Shown here piece after piece: positions 1 to 5,018 of a stretch of 5,018 nt of DNA (position 1 is its first letter; each line of letters begins with the position of its first letter). The DNA is from Roseovarius sp. (lineage in GTDB: Bacteria; Pseudomonadota; Alphaproteobacteria; Rhodobacterales; Rhodobacteraceae), in assembly GCA_023260815.1 (NCBI GenBank), contig JALQUE010000077.1:1-5018 (forward strand), in the 5' to 3' direction. The notes beneath the pieces are model-generated. The model searched no databases and had not been told where the DNA came from. It saw nothing but the letters and a program-made list of their open reading frames with translations. A program made the position numbers and the translations under genes.

Positions 1-4
1 CGTG

Positions 5-35
5 TCGCGAAAACCTGCATCACAGATTTTCGCGA
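5..35. repeat. Perfect 9-bp inverted repeat near left edge
   Basis: TCGCGAAAA at 5-13 is repeated as its reverse complement TTTTCGCGA at 27-35, around a 13-nt spacer. No gene is visible around it. It could be an operator for a gene beyond the left edge, or a second hairpin downstream of the minus-strand operon. Read leftwards, the right arm becomes TCGCGAAAA and no U-tract follows the hairpin, so it does not look like a standard intrinsic terminator. The symmetry is seen directly; any role is a guess. Confidence 0.4.
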
Positions 36-63
36 AAGGCAGTGCTCCGTTCAATCGTTGCAC

Positions 64-106
64 GCGTTCCGCCTTCAGCTGATCCCTCAGGTTAAAGGCG
101 GAACGC
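64..106 (-). terminator. 12-bp inverted repeat after the minus-strand operon, candidate terminator
   Basis: GCGTTCCGCCTT at 64-75 pairs perfectly with AAGGCGGAACGC at 95-106. The 19-nt loop itself contains a small CTGA/TCAG inverted repeat (79-82 and 87-90). It starts about 33 nt past the stop codon of the last minus-strand gene, which is where an operon terminator would sit. On neither strand is there a run of T after the stem, so a classical Rho-independent terminator is not proven. It may instead be an mRNA 3'-end stabiliser, a bidirectional barrier to transcription, or an interspersed repeat. Confidence 0.4.
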
Positions 107-138
107 TTCAGTGTGCCAAAGCATGAGATGGCTGGACG

Positions 139-1170
139 TCATTCAAACATGGACCGCGCCATGGAGGCGCCTTCCACAAGCGCGGCTAATTTTGCCTGTG
201 ACAGCTCTTGTGTCAGGTATTTCATGCCGCAATCCGGCGCCGCCACGATATTCGCAGCCGGGATCACGGACGCGGCCGCCACCAATGTGTCGCGCACCTC
301 TTCCGGCGTCTCGGCGGTGTCTCTGCCAAGGTCAAGCGCCCCGATCAGAAACCCTTTCTTCATTCCCGCGATCAGGGACAGGTCTAGCCGTGGCTGCGAT
401 ACTTCGATCGAAAGCTCGTCAGCCGCGCAATCGTCCAGCTCGCGTAGGAACGAATAGCCCTGTGGTTTCGTCTGGTCCATGATGTAGGCATAGCCGAAAC
501 ACATATGGACCACCGTTCGTCCCGCCGCCCCTTCAAGCGCCCTGTTGATGGCCTTAATCGCGAACATCCGCGCGGACTCCGGTTCCGCCTGCATATAGGG
601 TTCATCAAGCTGAACGATATCGATCCCGCTTGCGAAGATGTCTGCGATCTCGTCCCGCAAGACATCCGCATAAGCAAACGCCAAAGCTTCTTCGTCAGGG
701 TAGAATTCATTCAAAGCCTGCATCGCCATCGTGAATGGACCGGGCAAGGTCATTTTTGTCAGGCGTTTGGTGCAGCGACGCAGGAAAGCGGCCTCGCGGG
801 CCATGACCTGCTCGCGCCGATGGATGGGGCCCACGACACGAGGCACCACCATAGGGCGTCCGCTCCGACCCGTCTTGGTGCCGGGATTTTCCAGGTCGAG
901 ACCATCCAGTGACGTCGCGAAATGGTTCGAGTAACTCTCGCGGCGCACCTCGCCATCGGTAATGATATCCAGCCCGACCTCTTCCTGATCGAGAACAGCC
1001 AGGCGGGTGGCCGCGTCTTGTGCTTCGGCCAGATCGGCCTCGTCCACCTTCCAAAGCGACAGATCGCGCACGCGCGGGGGCCCCTTGGAGCGCAGCTTCG
1101 CGCGATCGATCAGCCAGTCCGGCTGCGGGTAGCTGCCAACGAGGCTCGTCGGGAAGAGTTTGTCGTACAT
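139..1170 (-). CDS. Short MetE-like (cobalamin-independent methionine synthase C-terminal family) zinc methyl/alkyltransferase
   Basis: A 343-residue protein matching only the catalytic C-terminal barrel of MetE; full MetE is about 750 residues. Seen in the sequence: an N-terminal VGSYPQP (11-17), TDGE (71-74), PGPFTM (143-148), a VQLDEP strand (186-191) resembling the MetE QxDEPA segment, and a complete candidate zinc set of H222-x-C224, E256 and C314. In this family the zinc activates a thiol for methyl or alkyl transfer; relatives include core MetE enzymes and epoxyalkane:coenzyme M transferase. The missing N-terminal half and the catabolic setting argue against ordinary folate-dependent methionine synthesis. 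No signal peptide is seen, so it is probably cytoplasmic. It is the last gene of the minus-strand operon, 47 nt after the deacetylase gene. I chose the ATG at 1170 because AGGA lies 8 nt upstream of it. An in-frame ATG at 1179 would add three residues, but AGG directly abuts that codon. Family certain; substrate unknown. Confidence 0.9.
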   Translation of the reverse strand: MYDKLFPTSLVGSYPQPDWLIDRAKLRSKGPPRVRDLSLWKVDEADLAEAQDAATRLAVLDQEEVGLDIITDGEVRRESYSNHFATSLDGLDLENPGTKTGRSGRPMVVPRVVGPIHRREQVMAREAAFLRRCTKRLTKMTLPGPFTMAMQALNEFYPDEEALAFAYADVLRDEIADIFASGIDIVQLDEPYMQAEPESARMFAIKAINRALEGAAGRTVVHMCFGYAYIMDQTKPQGYSFLRELDDCAADELSIEVSQPRLDLSLIAGMKKGFLIGALDLGRDTAETPEEVRDTLVAAASVIPAANIVAAPDCGMKYLTQELSQAKLAALVEGASMARSMFE

Positions 1171-1217
1171 GAAGGCCATCCTATTGCTTCAAATTTGGCT
1201 CGGGTCGCAGTGTAGTT

Positions 1218-1871
1218 TCACGCGAAGGTTGTGATTTTTTCTGTCGCATCGCGGACGAGTCCGTTCTCGATCGGCAGGCAACTTTTGGGGAAATCCTGAA
1301 CGAACTCCACGCCCATGGACTGCGCCTCATCACAGAACCTTGCGAGGACGTCGATCTGAGGGGCGATGAACCGGTCGTGCAGCACAAGAACTGTCCAGTT
1401 GTCACGCGCAAGATCGGCAAGCGCGCCCTCCATCCAGTCCCGGTGCGGCGGCAGCCAGTCTCCGGGCGCCGAGGTCCAGGTGACGACGGTAAAGCCGTTC
1501 TGTGCAAGGTAGTTTACCGCCTCGGGGCACAAGAGATGCGTTCCCAAAGCGCCTCCCCCGTTCGGTCGGAAAAATTTACGCGGATGCGCCAGCGTTCCAA
1601 GCTTCTTCTGGGCCAGCCCAATCTCGTCCAGAAATCGCCTTGCGCCATCCTTGCCACCAAGCGGGGCACCATGCGTCAGGGTGTGATTGCCGATCCAATG
1701 CCCCTCGGAAACGGCCCGTTCAGCAAGTGCACGCGTGTCCGGATCGTCAAGAAGCGCCCCCACGACAAAGAATGTCGCAAACAACTTGCGCTCGGCCAGA
1801 AAGGCCAGAACCGTCTCGGTCGCGCCCGGCCATGGCCCATTGTCAAAAGTCAGGGTCAATCGCTTTGGCAT
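1218..1871 (-). CDS. Cytoplasmic NodB-type polysaccharide deacetylase family protein with altered motif 1
   Basis: A 217-residue NodB homology domain with little else. Motifs in order: TFDNGP (8-13), HTLTH (63-67), RPNGGG (102-107), GDW (138-140) and LVLHD (163-167). In characterised members the first Asp of TFDDGP is the catalytic base, the second Asp plus the two His of HxxxH hold the metal, and the LxLHD His is the acid. Here D10, H63, H67 and H166 are present but the second Asp is Asn11 (codon AAT). From memory, TFDN occurs in other proteobacterial members, so this is probably a subfamily trait rather than decay. No signal peptide or membrane segment is seen, so a cell-wall polysaccharide substrate is unlikely; an N-acyl or amide bond in a small metabolite is more plausible (inference). 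Its ATG overlaps the stop of the GntR gene by one base (TGATG, 1869-1873), implying translational coupling, and AAGGGG upstream can serve as ribosome binding site. It also carries an extra C-terminal tail of about 30 residues. Confidence 0.9.
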   Translation of the reverse strand: MPKRLTLTFDNGPWPGATETVLAFLAERKLFATFFVVGALLDDPDTRALAERAVSEGHWIGNHTLTHGAPLGGKDGARRFLDEIGLAQKKLGTLAHPRKFFRPNGGGALGTHLLCPEAVNYLAQNGFTVVTWTSAPGDWLPPHRDWMEGALADLARDNWTVLVLHDRFIAPQIDVLARFCDEAQSMGVEFVQDFPKSCLPIENGLVRDATEKITTFA

Positions 1872-2566
1872 CAGTCCGCCCCTTCGTCGGAATCTTGTAA
1901 CGCCTGACGCAACAGCTTGCCGGTGCGATTGTAATGAGTCATCAGCTTCTCGACCGCCAGATCCGCATCCCGAGCCAGCGCCGCCTCGGCAATGCCTTCA
2001 TGCTCGTCCGTTACACTTCGTGGCGCGGTGCCGCCATATCGCGAAAGATGCCGGTAGCGGCTGTTTTCATCAAAGAATTGACTGCACAGACGGAGCAATG
2101 TCTCGGAGCCGGACCCCGCATTGAGCGCAAGGTGAAACTCGCGGTGGCATCCCTCCCATGCCGGATCGTAGGTCTCCGAAGGCGCGATTGACTGCAGCCT
2201 GTACAAGGCAACGACGATACCCTCTTCCCATTCAGGGCCACCGCGTTCGATGGAAAGGCGCAATGCGCGTTCTTCGACAAAGGACCGCACATGAAGCAAT
2301 TCATCAAACTCACGGCCGCTGATGCCGGCCACACGGAACCCGCGCTGATCCTCGCGAACGACGAGACCGTCGGATACCAGGGAACTCAACGCTTCACGAA
2401 TAGGCGTCGCCCCGACCCCGATCTCCCGGGAAAGATGTTCGATCTTGAGTTTCGTTCCCGGCTTCAGTTTGCCGCTGATGACGGCATCCCGGATACGCAT
2501 GTGCGTCTCGCTGGTCCGTGAGCGGAACGCACGGGGATTTTCCGAAACCTTTTGATCCAATCGCAT
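1871..2566 (-). CDS. GntR family transcriptional regulator, FadR/FCD subfamily
   Basis: A 231-residue protein with an N-terminal winged helix-turn-helix (about 20-80; recognition region LSREIGVGATPIREALSSL, 45-63) and an all-helical FCD effector domain (about 85-220). Candidate FCD metal ligands are H141-x3-H145 (HREFH), H189 and H211. The first position is His where many relatives have Asp or Asn. Such regulators are usually repressors released by a small carboxylate or sugar acid. I chose the ATG at 2566 because GAGGGTGAT lies directly before it, an excellent ribosome binding site. A GTG at 2605 would add 13 residues and leave 15 nt after the FAH stop, but has only a distant AAGGA. The gene lies between the FAH and deacetylase genes in the same operon, so autoregulation is likely. 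Its probable operators are the TCGAT-containing sites in the divergent region 3510-3600 (inference). Family call is firm; ligand unknown. Confidence 0.93.
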   Translation of the reverse strand: MRLDQKVSENPRAFRSRTSETHMRIRDAVISGKLKPGTKLKIEHLSREIGVGATPIREALSSLVSDGLVVREDQRGFRVAGISGREFDELLHVRSFVEERALRLSIERGGPEWEEGIVVALYRLQSIAPSETYDPAWEGCHREFHLALNAGSGSETLLRLCSQFFDENSRYRHLSRYGGTAPRSVTDEHEGIAEAALARDADLAVEKLMTHYNRTGKLLRQALQDSDEGAD

Positions 2567-2620
2567 ATCACCCTCGATTTTGGTTTTGGCCCGGCTGCGT
2601 GTCACCGCAGCTGGACGTCC

Positions 2621-3493
2621 TTATGCACTGTGCCACTCGGCCACGACAGGATTGCTGATCGTTCCGATCCCTTCAATCTCTACCTCGACAGTGTCGCCAT
2701 CGCGCATCCAAACCTGAGGGCGACGCGCATGGCCAACCCCGCTTGGTGTCCCCATGGCGATCAGATCGCCGGGTTCCAAGGTCATGATCTGCGACAGGAT
2801 CTCGATGGTCCGGAATGCGCCGAAGATCATTTGATCCGTATTCGAGTCCTGCATGATCTTGCCGTTGAGCCGCGTCTGTATCCGCAAACCGCTGGCTTCC
2901 TGCGGCAACTCGTCCGCCGTGACGATGCACGGGCCAAGCGCGCCGGTGCCATCAAAGTTCTTGCCCGCTGTCCACTGTGCGGTCAGCCTCTGATACTCTC
3001 GGATGCTGCCATCGTTGAACGCCGTGTAGCCAAAAATCACCGACGCAGCGTCAGCGGCGGCGACATGTCGGCAGCGGCGGCCAACAACGATGACCAGTTC
3101 CGCCTCATAATCCAATTGCTCGGAACACTCCGGCAGGATCATCGGATCTTTCGGCCCGATCATCGAGCTTGACGCGCGCAAGAACAATGCAGGGTAATCC
3201 GGGACGGCATGACCTCCTTCCTTGGCGTGATCCGCATAGTTCAGGCCGAGACAGATGATCTTTCCGGGATTGGGAAGCGGCGAAAGCAGCCGGCAATCTT
3301 CCAGAGAGACGCGCTCGACGCCTGGGGCGGACAAACGCTGGCCGAGCGCCTCATGCAGGTCAGGCTCCGCGCCGATGAGGTCCAGCATCGTTTCCGGAGC
3401 TTTTGAAGAAAGGCTCGCGATATCAACGATATCCGCACCGACAATAGCGCCCAGCCGAACGCGTCCATCTGTTTCATACTTTGCGTAGCGCAT
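2621..3493 (-). CDS. Fumarylacetoacetate hydrolase (FAH) family protein
   Basis: A 290-residue two-part protein: a small variable N-terminal domain (about 1-70) and the FAH catalytic domain (about 76-285). Seen: GLNYADHAKE (83-92), the divalent metal ligands E130-x-E132 and D161 (in FNDGSIREYQ), K178 in AGKNFDG, and the closing GTPSGVG (248-254). The family uses Mg2+/Mn2+ to cleave or isomerise beta-diketo or oxo-enol acids: acylpyruvases, 2-hydroxyhepta-2,4-diene-1,7-dioate isomerase, 2,4-diketo-3-deoxy-sugar acid hydrolases, oxaloacetate decarboxylase. Members are often loosely named ureidoglycolate lyase, which sequence alone would not justify here. It is first in the minus-strand operon, downstream of promoter 3545-3572, and probably performs the C-C bond step of the pathway. 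The ATG at 3493 has GAGGGAAG immediately before it. All catalytic residues are intact, no signal peptide is seen, and it is expected in the cytoplasm. Confidence 0.93.
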   Translation of the reverse strand: MRYAKYETDGRVRLGAIVGADIVDIASLSSKAPETMLDLIGAEPDLHEALGQRLSAPGVERVSLEDCRLLSPLPNPGKIICLGLNYADHAKEGGHAVPDYPALFLRASSSMIGPKDPMILPECSEQLDYEAELVIVVGRRCRHVAAADAASVIFGYTAFNDGSIREYQRLTAQWTAGKNFDGTGALGPCIVTADELPQEASGLRIQTRLNGKIMQDSNTDQMIFGAFRTIEILSQIMTLEPGDLIAMGTPSGVGHARRPQVWMRDGDTVEVEIEGIGTISNPVVAEWHSA

Positions 3494-3513
3494 CTTCCCT
3501 CGCTTGCATGTCT

Positions 3514-3598
3514 TCGATCAAAAGCAGTCTGTAACTTGCTGCGACTATTATCGATAAAAACTACTTTCTCAATACATTTTAAAAAATATCGATTTTAA
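3514..3598. promoter_or_regulatory. Three TCGAT-containing motifs, candidate GntR operators
   Basis: TCGATCAAAA starts at 3514, TCGATAAAAA at 3551 and TCGATTTTAA at 3589, so starts are 37 and 38 bp apart. The middle one sits in a perfect 10-bp palindrome TTATCGATAA (3548-3557) overlapping the minus-strand -10 box. The third is in an imperfect palindrome just upstream of the plus-strand -35 box. Short AT-flanked palindromes overlapping promoters are typical of FCD-type GntR operators. Binding by the GntR protein encoded at 1871-2566 is inference, and TCGAT also occurs by chance within coding sequence here. Confidence 0.4.
3545..3572 (-). promoter_or_regulatory. Putative sigma70 promoter for the minus-strand operon
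   Basis: Read on the minus strand, TTGAGA (3572-3567) is followed after 16 nt by TAATAG (3550-3545), in an AT-rich stretch about 50 nt upstream of the FAH gene start. The -10 box overlaps the TTATCGATAA palindrome, so a protein bound there would block transcription. The -10 match is moderate, and shifted alternatives such as ATAATA are possible. Confidence 0.45.
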
Positions 3599-3626
3599 TT
3601 GACACACGAACCGGCGCTCGTAGAAT
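3599..3626 (+). promoter_or_regulatory. Putative sigma70 promoter for the tctC-tctB transporter genes
   Basis: A perfect TTGACA (3599-3604), a 16-nt spacer and TAGAAT (3621-3626, five of six consensus bases) form a strong housekeeping-type promoter. A start site near 3633 would give a leader of about 100 nt before the tctC start codon. A TATCGAT motif lies directly upstream of the -35 box. Confidence 0.6.
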
Positions 3627-3671
3627 TCCACCTGCAGCAGTGACGACCTGGCGCACTGCAGAACGAAACAA

Positions 3672-3690
3672 GGTGCACGCATCGTGCGCC
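3672..3690 (+). other. Small stem-loop in the tctC leader
   Basis: Bases 3672-3679 pair with 3683-3690 (eight pairs including one G-U wobble) around a CAT loop. It lies inside the predicted leader, about 30 nt before the ribosome binding site GGGAGGAA (3721-3728). A weaker GCAGTG/CACTGC stem (3637-3642 and 3654-3659) precedes it. The pair may shape the leader or protect the 5' end of the transcript; no known riboswitch class is recognised. Confidence 0.3.
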
Positions 3691-3733
3691 GATTGCGGAG
3701 CGCGCAGCAAACAAGCGCGAGGGAGGAACCACA

Positions 3734-4702
3734 ATGACAACTATTCGCAACATGATGGCGGTATCGGTTGCCGCCATGCTTGGCTTGGCGGGAAGCGTTT
3801 CGGCGCAGTCCTTTCCCGACAAGCCCATAACCATGATCGTCCCATTTGCCGCCGGGACATCTACGGACACCGTAAGCCGGCTGATCGCTGAGGGCATGTC
3901 TCAGGAATTGGGCCAAACCGTCGTCGTCGAGAACCGCGCTGGCGCCGGTGGCAGCATCGGAACTCAGGATGTGGTGTCCTCCGCCCCGGACGGCTACACC
4001 ATTGCCATGGGCACCGTTGGCACCCTGGCAATCAACAAGTCGATTTTCCCTGAACTGCCATACGACCCCGAAAGTGACGTGACGCCGATTTCATTTGTCG
4101 GCTACACGCCAACCCTTCTGGTGGTCAGTGCGGAGTCCAGTTTCCAGACGCTCGATGATCTGGTCGAAGCCGCAAAATCAGAAGATGGTGTGACTTTCGC
4201 CTCGACCGGCAATGGCACCTCGACCCATCTTGCTGGCGAGTTGCTGAAAACGCTCAGCGACACGAACATGATCCACGTCCCCTTCGGCTCGGGTGCGGTC
4301 GGCCTGGCCGCCGTCATGTCGGGCGAGGTGGATTTCATGTTCAATCATCCAGTTTCGGCAAAGCAAAACGTGGACGCAGGCAAACTCCGGGCGCTCGGTG
4401 TCAGTGGCGCCGCAGGGTCCGAAGTGGCACCCGAAGTGCCGCCGATCAATGACAGCTACGAAGGTTTCGATCTTATCGCATGGTGGTTGATGCATGGCTC
4501 CGCGGATATGCCCGCAGATGTCACGGAAAAACTCAACGCTGCTGTGACGAGTGCGCTCGCCTCTGATGCGGTGAGCCAACATTTCGTCAAAAGCGGCATC
4601 TCGAAGGGCGAGATTCCCCTCGCGGATCTGAAAGGCTTCATTTCGTCGGAAGTCAAGAAGTGGGGTGACATAGCCAGCGCCGCCAACGCGCAAGCAAACT
4701 GA
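3734..4702 (+). CDS. tctC: Tripartite tricarboxylate transporter solute-binding protein (TctC/Bug family)
   Basis: A 322-residue precursor, normal for the family. It has an N-terminal signal peptide: Arg5, a hydrophobic core at about 7-20, and a likely cleavage after SVSA24 just before QSFPDKP. It is therefore a periplasmic binding protein that hands its ligand to the TctA/TctB membrane complex. Bug-family landmarks: FPDKPITMIVPFAAG (27-41), D45 in STDTVSR, GQTVVVENRAGAGGSIG (60-76), APDGYT (84-89), STGNGTSTHLAGEL (157-170), HVPFGSG (181-187) and GEVDFMF (197-203). Family members bind carboxylates via backbone and water contacts, so the exact ligand cannot be deduced. Deviations from common relatives are Gly41-Thr42 where GG is usual, and HVPFGSG where HVPYKGSG is usual. 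The ATG at 3734 follows GGGAGGAACCACA, a strong ribosome binding site. The gene is divergent from the catabolic operon and followed by tctB after 88 nt containing two hairpins. The symbol denotes the family role. Confidence 0.93.
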   Translation: MTTIRNMMAVSVAAMLGLAGSVSAQSFPDKPITMIVPFAAGTSTDTVSRLIAEGMSQELGQTVVVENRAGAGGSIGTQDVVSSAPDGYTIAMGTVGTLAINKSIFPELPYDPESDVTPISFVGYTPTLLVVSAESSFQTLDDLVEAAKSEDGVTFASTGNGTSTHLAGELLKTLSDTNMIHVPFGSGAVGLAAVMSGEVDFMFNHPVSAKQNVDAGKLRALGVSGAAGSEVAPEVPPINDSYEGFDLIAWWLMHGSADMPADVTEKLNAAVTSALASDAVSQHFVKSGISKGEIPLADLKGFISSEVKKWGDIASAANAQAN

Positions 4703-4713
4703 TATTCAGTTTG
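4695..4713 (+). repeat. Perfect 8-bp stem-loop spanning the tctC stop codon
   Basis: CAAACTGA (4695-4702) and TCAGTTTG (4706-4713) are perfect reverse complements separated by TAT. The left arm ends with the tctC TGA stop codon. In mRNA it would form a tight hairpin immediately upstream of the larger one at 4722-4756. Translating ribosomes would melt it, so its effect, if any, would depend on termination at tctC. Confidence 0.45.
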
Positions 4714-4721
4714 ACTCCATT

Positions 4722-4756
4722 GCCGGATGTGACGCTTACCAGGCGTCGCATCCGGC
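4722..4756 (+). promoter_or_regulatory. Strong REP-like stem-loop between tctC and tctB
   Basis: GCCGGATGTGACGC (4722-4735) pairs along all 14 positions with GCGTCGCATCCGGC (4743-4756), with one U-G wobble and a 7-nt loop. Only TTCTT follows, so it is at best a leaky terminator. A stable hairpin after the binding-protein gene and before the membrane-subunit gene is a known way to protect the upstream message and make far more binding protein than permease. The arm sequence resembles enterobacterial REP elements, from memory. Structure seen directly; role inferred. Confidence 0.6.
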
Positions 4757-4790
4757 TTCTTGCACTAATCCTCCACGGAAGGCTTGCAGC

Positions 4791-5018
4791 ATGTTGCGTC
4801 ATCGGAATTTCGCCCATGATCTCTTTTGCCTGACGGTCATAGGGTTTGGATTTTTCATCATTTACGGCGGCCTTGAACTTTCGATCGGCACGATGCGCCG
4901 CATCGGTCCCGGATTTTTTCCTCTCGGGCTTGGGGCGATCATGGCGATTTTGGGTGTCGCCCTGCTTTTTGAACGCCAGGACGAAAACCGCGATGACACG
5001 CGCAATCCTCGGGGCCTT
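4791..5018 (+). CDS. tctB: Tripartite tricarboxylate transporter small membrane subunit TctB, partial (3' end beyond window)
   Basis: The first 76 codons of a gene cut by the window edge; full TctB proteins are about 150 residues with four membrane helices. The visible part has a first hydrophobic segment (about 11-32, LFCLTVIGFGFFIIYGGLEL), the family motif MRRIGPGFFPLGLG (39-52), and a second hydrophobic segment (about 47-65) ending before the charged stretch ERQDENRDD (66-74). TctB is the small, poorly conserved inner-membrane partner of TctA, and together they import the ligand brought by TctC. The start is an ATG with GGAAGG ending 8 nt upstream (4777-4782). It lies 88 nt after tctC, behind a stable hairpin, and is probably translated at a lower level. 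A tctA gene is expected next. Confidence 0.88.
   Translation, partial: MLRHRNFAHDLFCLTVIGFGFFIIYGGLELSIGTMRRIGPGFFPLGLGAIMAILGVALLFERQDENRDDTRNPRGL

Noticed and set aside
505..912. Plus-strand open frame opposite the MetE-like gene
   Set aside because: No family resemblance; antisense to a gene with a full zinc motif.
139..1170. Housekeeping methionine synthase MetE
   Set aside because: Only the C-terminal half is present, and the neighbours are catabolic rather than methionine biosynthetic.
1218..1871. Secreted chitin or peptidoglycan deacetylase
   Set aside because: No signal peptide or membrane anchor; the protein begins almost directly with the NodB motif.
1377..1907. Plus-strand open frame opposite the deacetylase gene
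   Set aside because: Arg/Ser/Pro-rich composition typical of a shadow frame, and it is antisense to a clear NodB-domain gene.
2552..3172. Long plus-strand open frame opposite the FAH gene
   Set aside because: Its protein has no recognisable motif and lies antisense to an enzyme gene with all catalytic residues intact; GC-rich codon bias explains the open frame.
2621..3493. Specific naming as ureidoglycolate lyase or fumarylacetoacetase
   Set aside because: The family motifs do not fix the substrate, and no purine or tyrosine degradation genes are in view.
4178..4693. Minus-strand open frame opposite tctC
   Set aside because: Composition of an antisense shadow; tctC has a signal peptide, a ribosome binding site and family motifs.
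4722..4756. Classical Rho-independent terminator after tctC
   Set aside because: Only TTCTT follows the stem and tctB with its own ribosome binding site comes directly after, so full termination is unlikely.

Overview
The window looks like part of an alphaproteobacterial chromosome, possibly from the Rhodobacterales/Roseobacter group. The reasons are a GC-rich coding style (roughly 60% by eye), the wording of the tripartite tricarboxylate transporter (TTT) proteins, and a compact catabolic gene cluster with a FadR-type GntR regulator. The taxonomic assignment is inference. I see no mobile element, CRISPR array, tRNA or rRNA.

Layout. Positions 1-138 are non-coding as far as I can tell and hold two inverted repeats; the one at 64-106 lies just past the end of the minus-strand operon. 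Positions 139-3493 hold four minus-strand genes, transcribed right to left: a fumarylacetoacetate hydrolase (FAH) family enzyme (2621-3493), a GntR/FCD regulator (1871-2566, or from a GTG at 2605), a cytoplasmic NodB-type polysaccharide deacetylase family protein (1218-1871) and a short MetE-like zinc methyltransferase/alkyltransferase (139-1170). Spacing is tight, including a TGATG stop/start overlap, so this is probably one operon. Positions 3494-3733 are an AT-rich divergent regulatory region with a good sigma70-type promoter on each strand and repeated TCGAT motifs, one of them a perfect TTATCGATAA palindrome. Positions 3734-4702 encode, on the plus strand, a TctC/Bug-type periplasmic solute-binding protein. 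It is followed by two consecutive stem-loops and then the start of a TctB small membrane subunit gene (4791 to the window edge). A tctA gene is expected beyond the edge.

How it may work together (inference): the TctC/TctB(/TctA) transporter imports a small carboxylated compound. The divergent operon encodes three enzymes able to act on small molecules in the cytoplasm: a metal-dependent C-C hydrolase/isomerase, an amide/acyl hydrolase-like NodB protein and a thiol-linked methyl/alkyl transfer enzyme. The embedded GntR regulator probably controls both directions from the shared intergenic region. I do not recognise this enzyme combination as a characterised pathway, and it is the main candidate here for something undescribed. 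The substrate cannot be read from the sequence.
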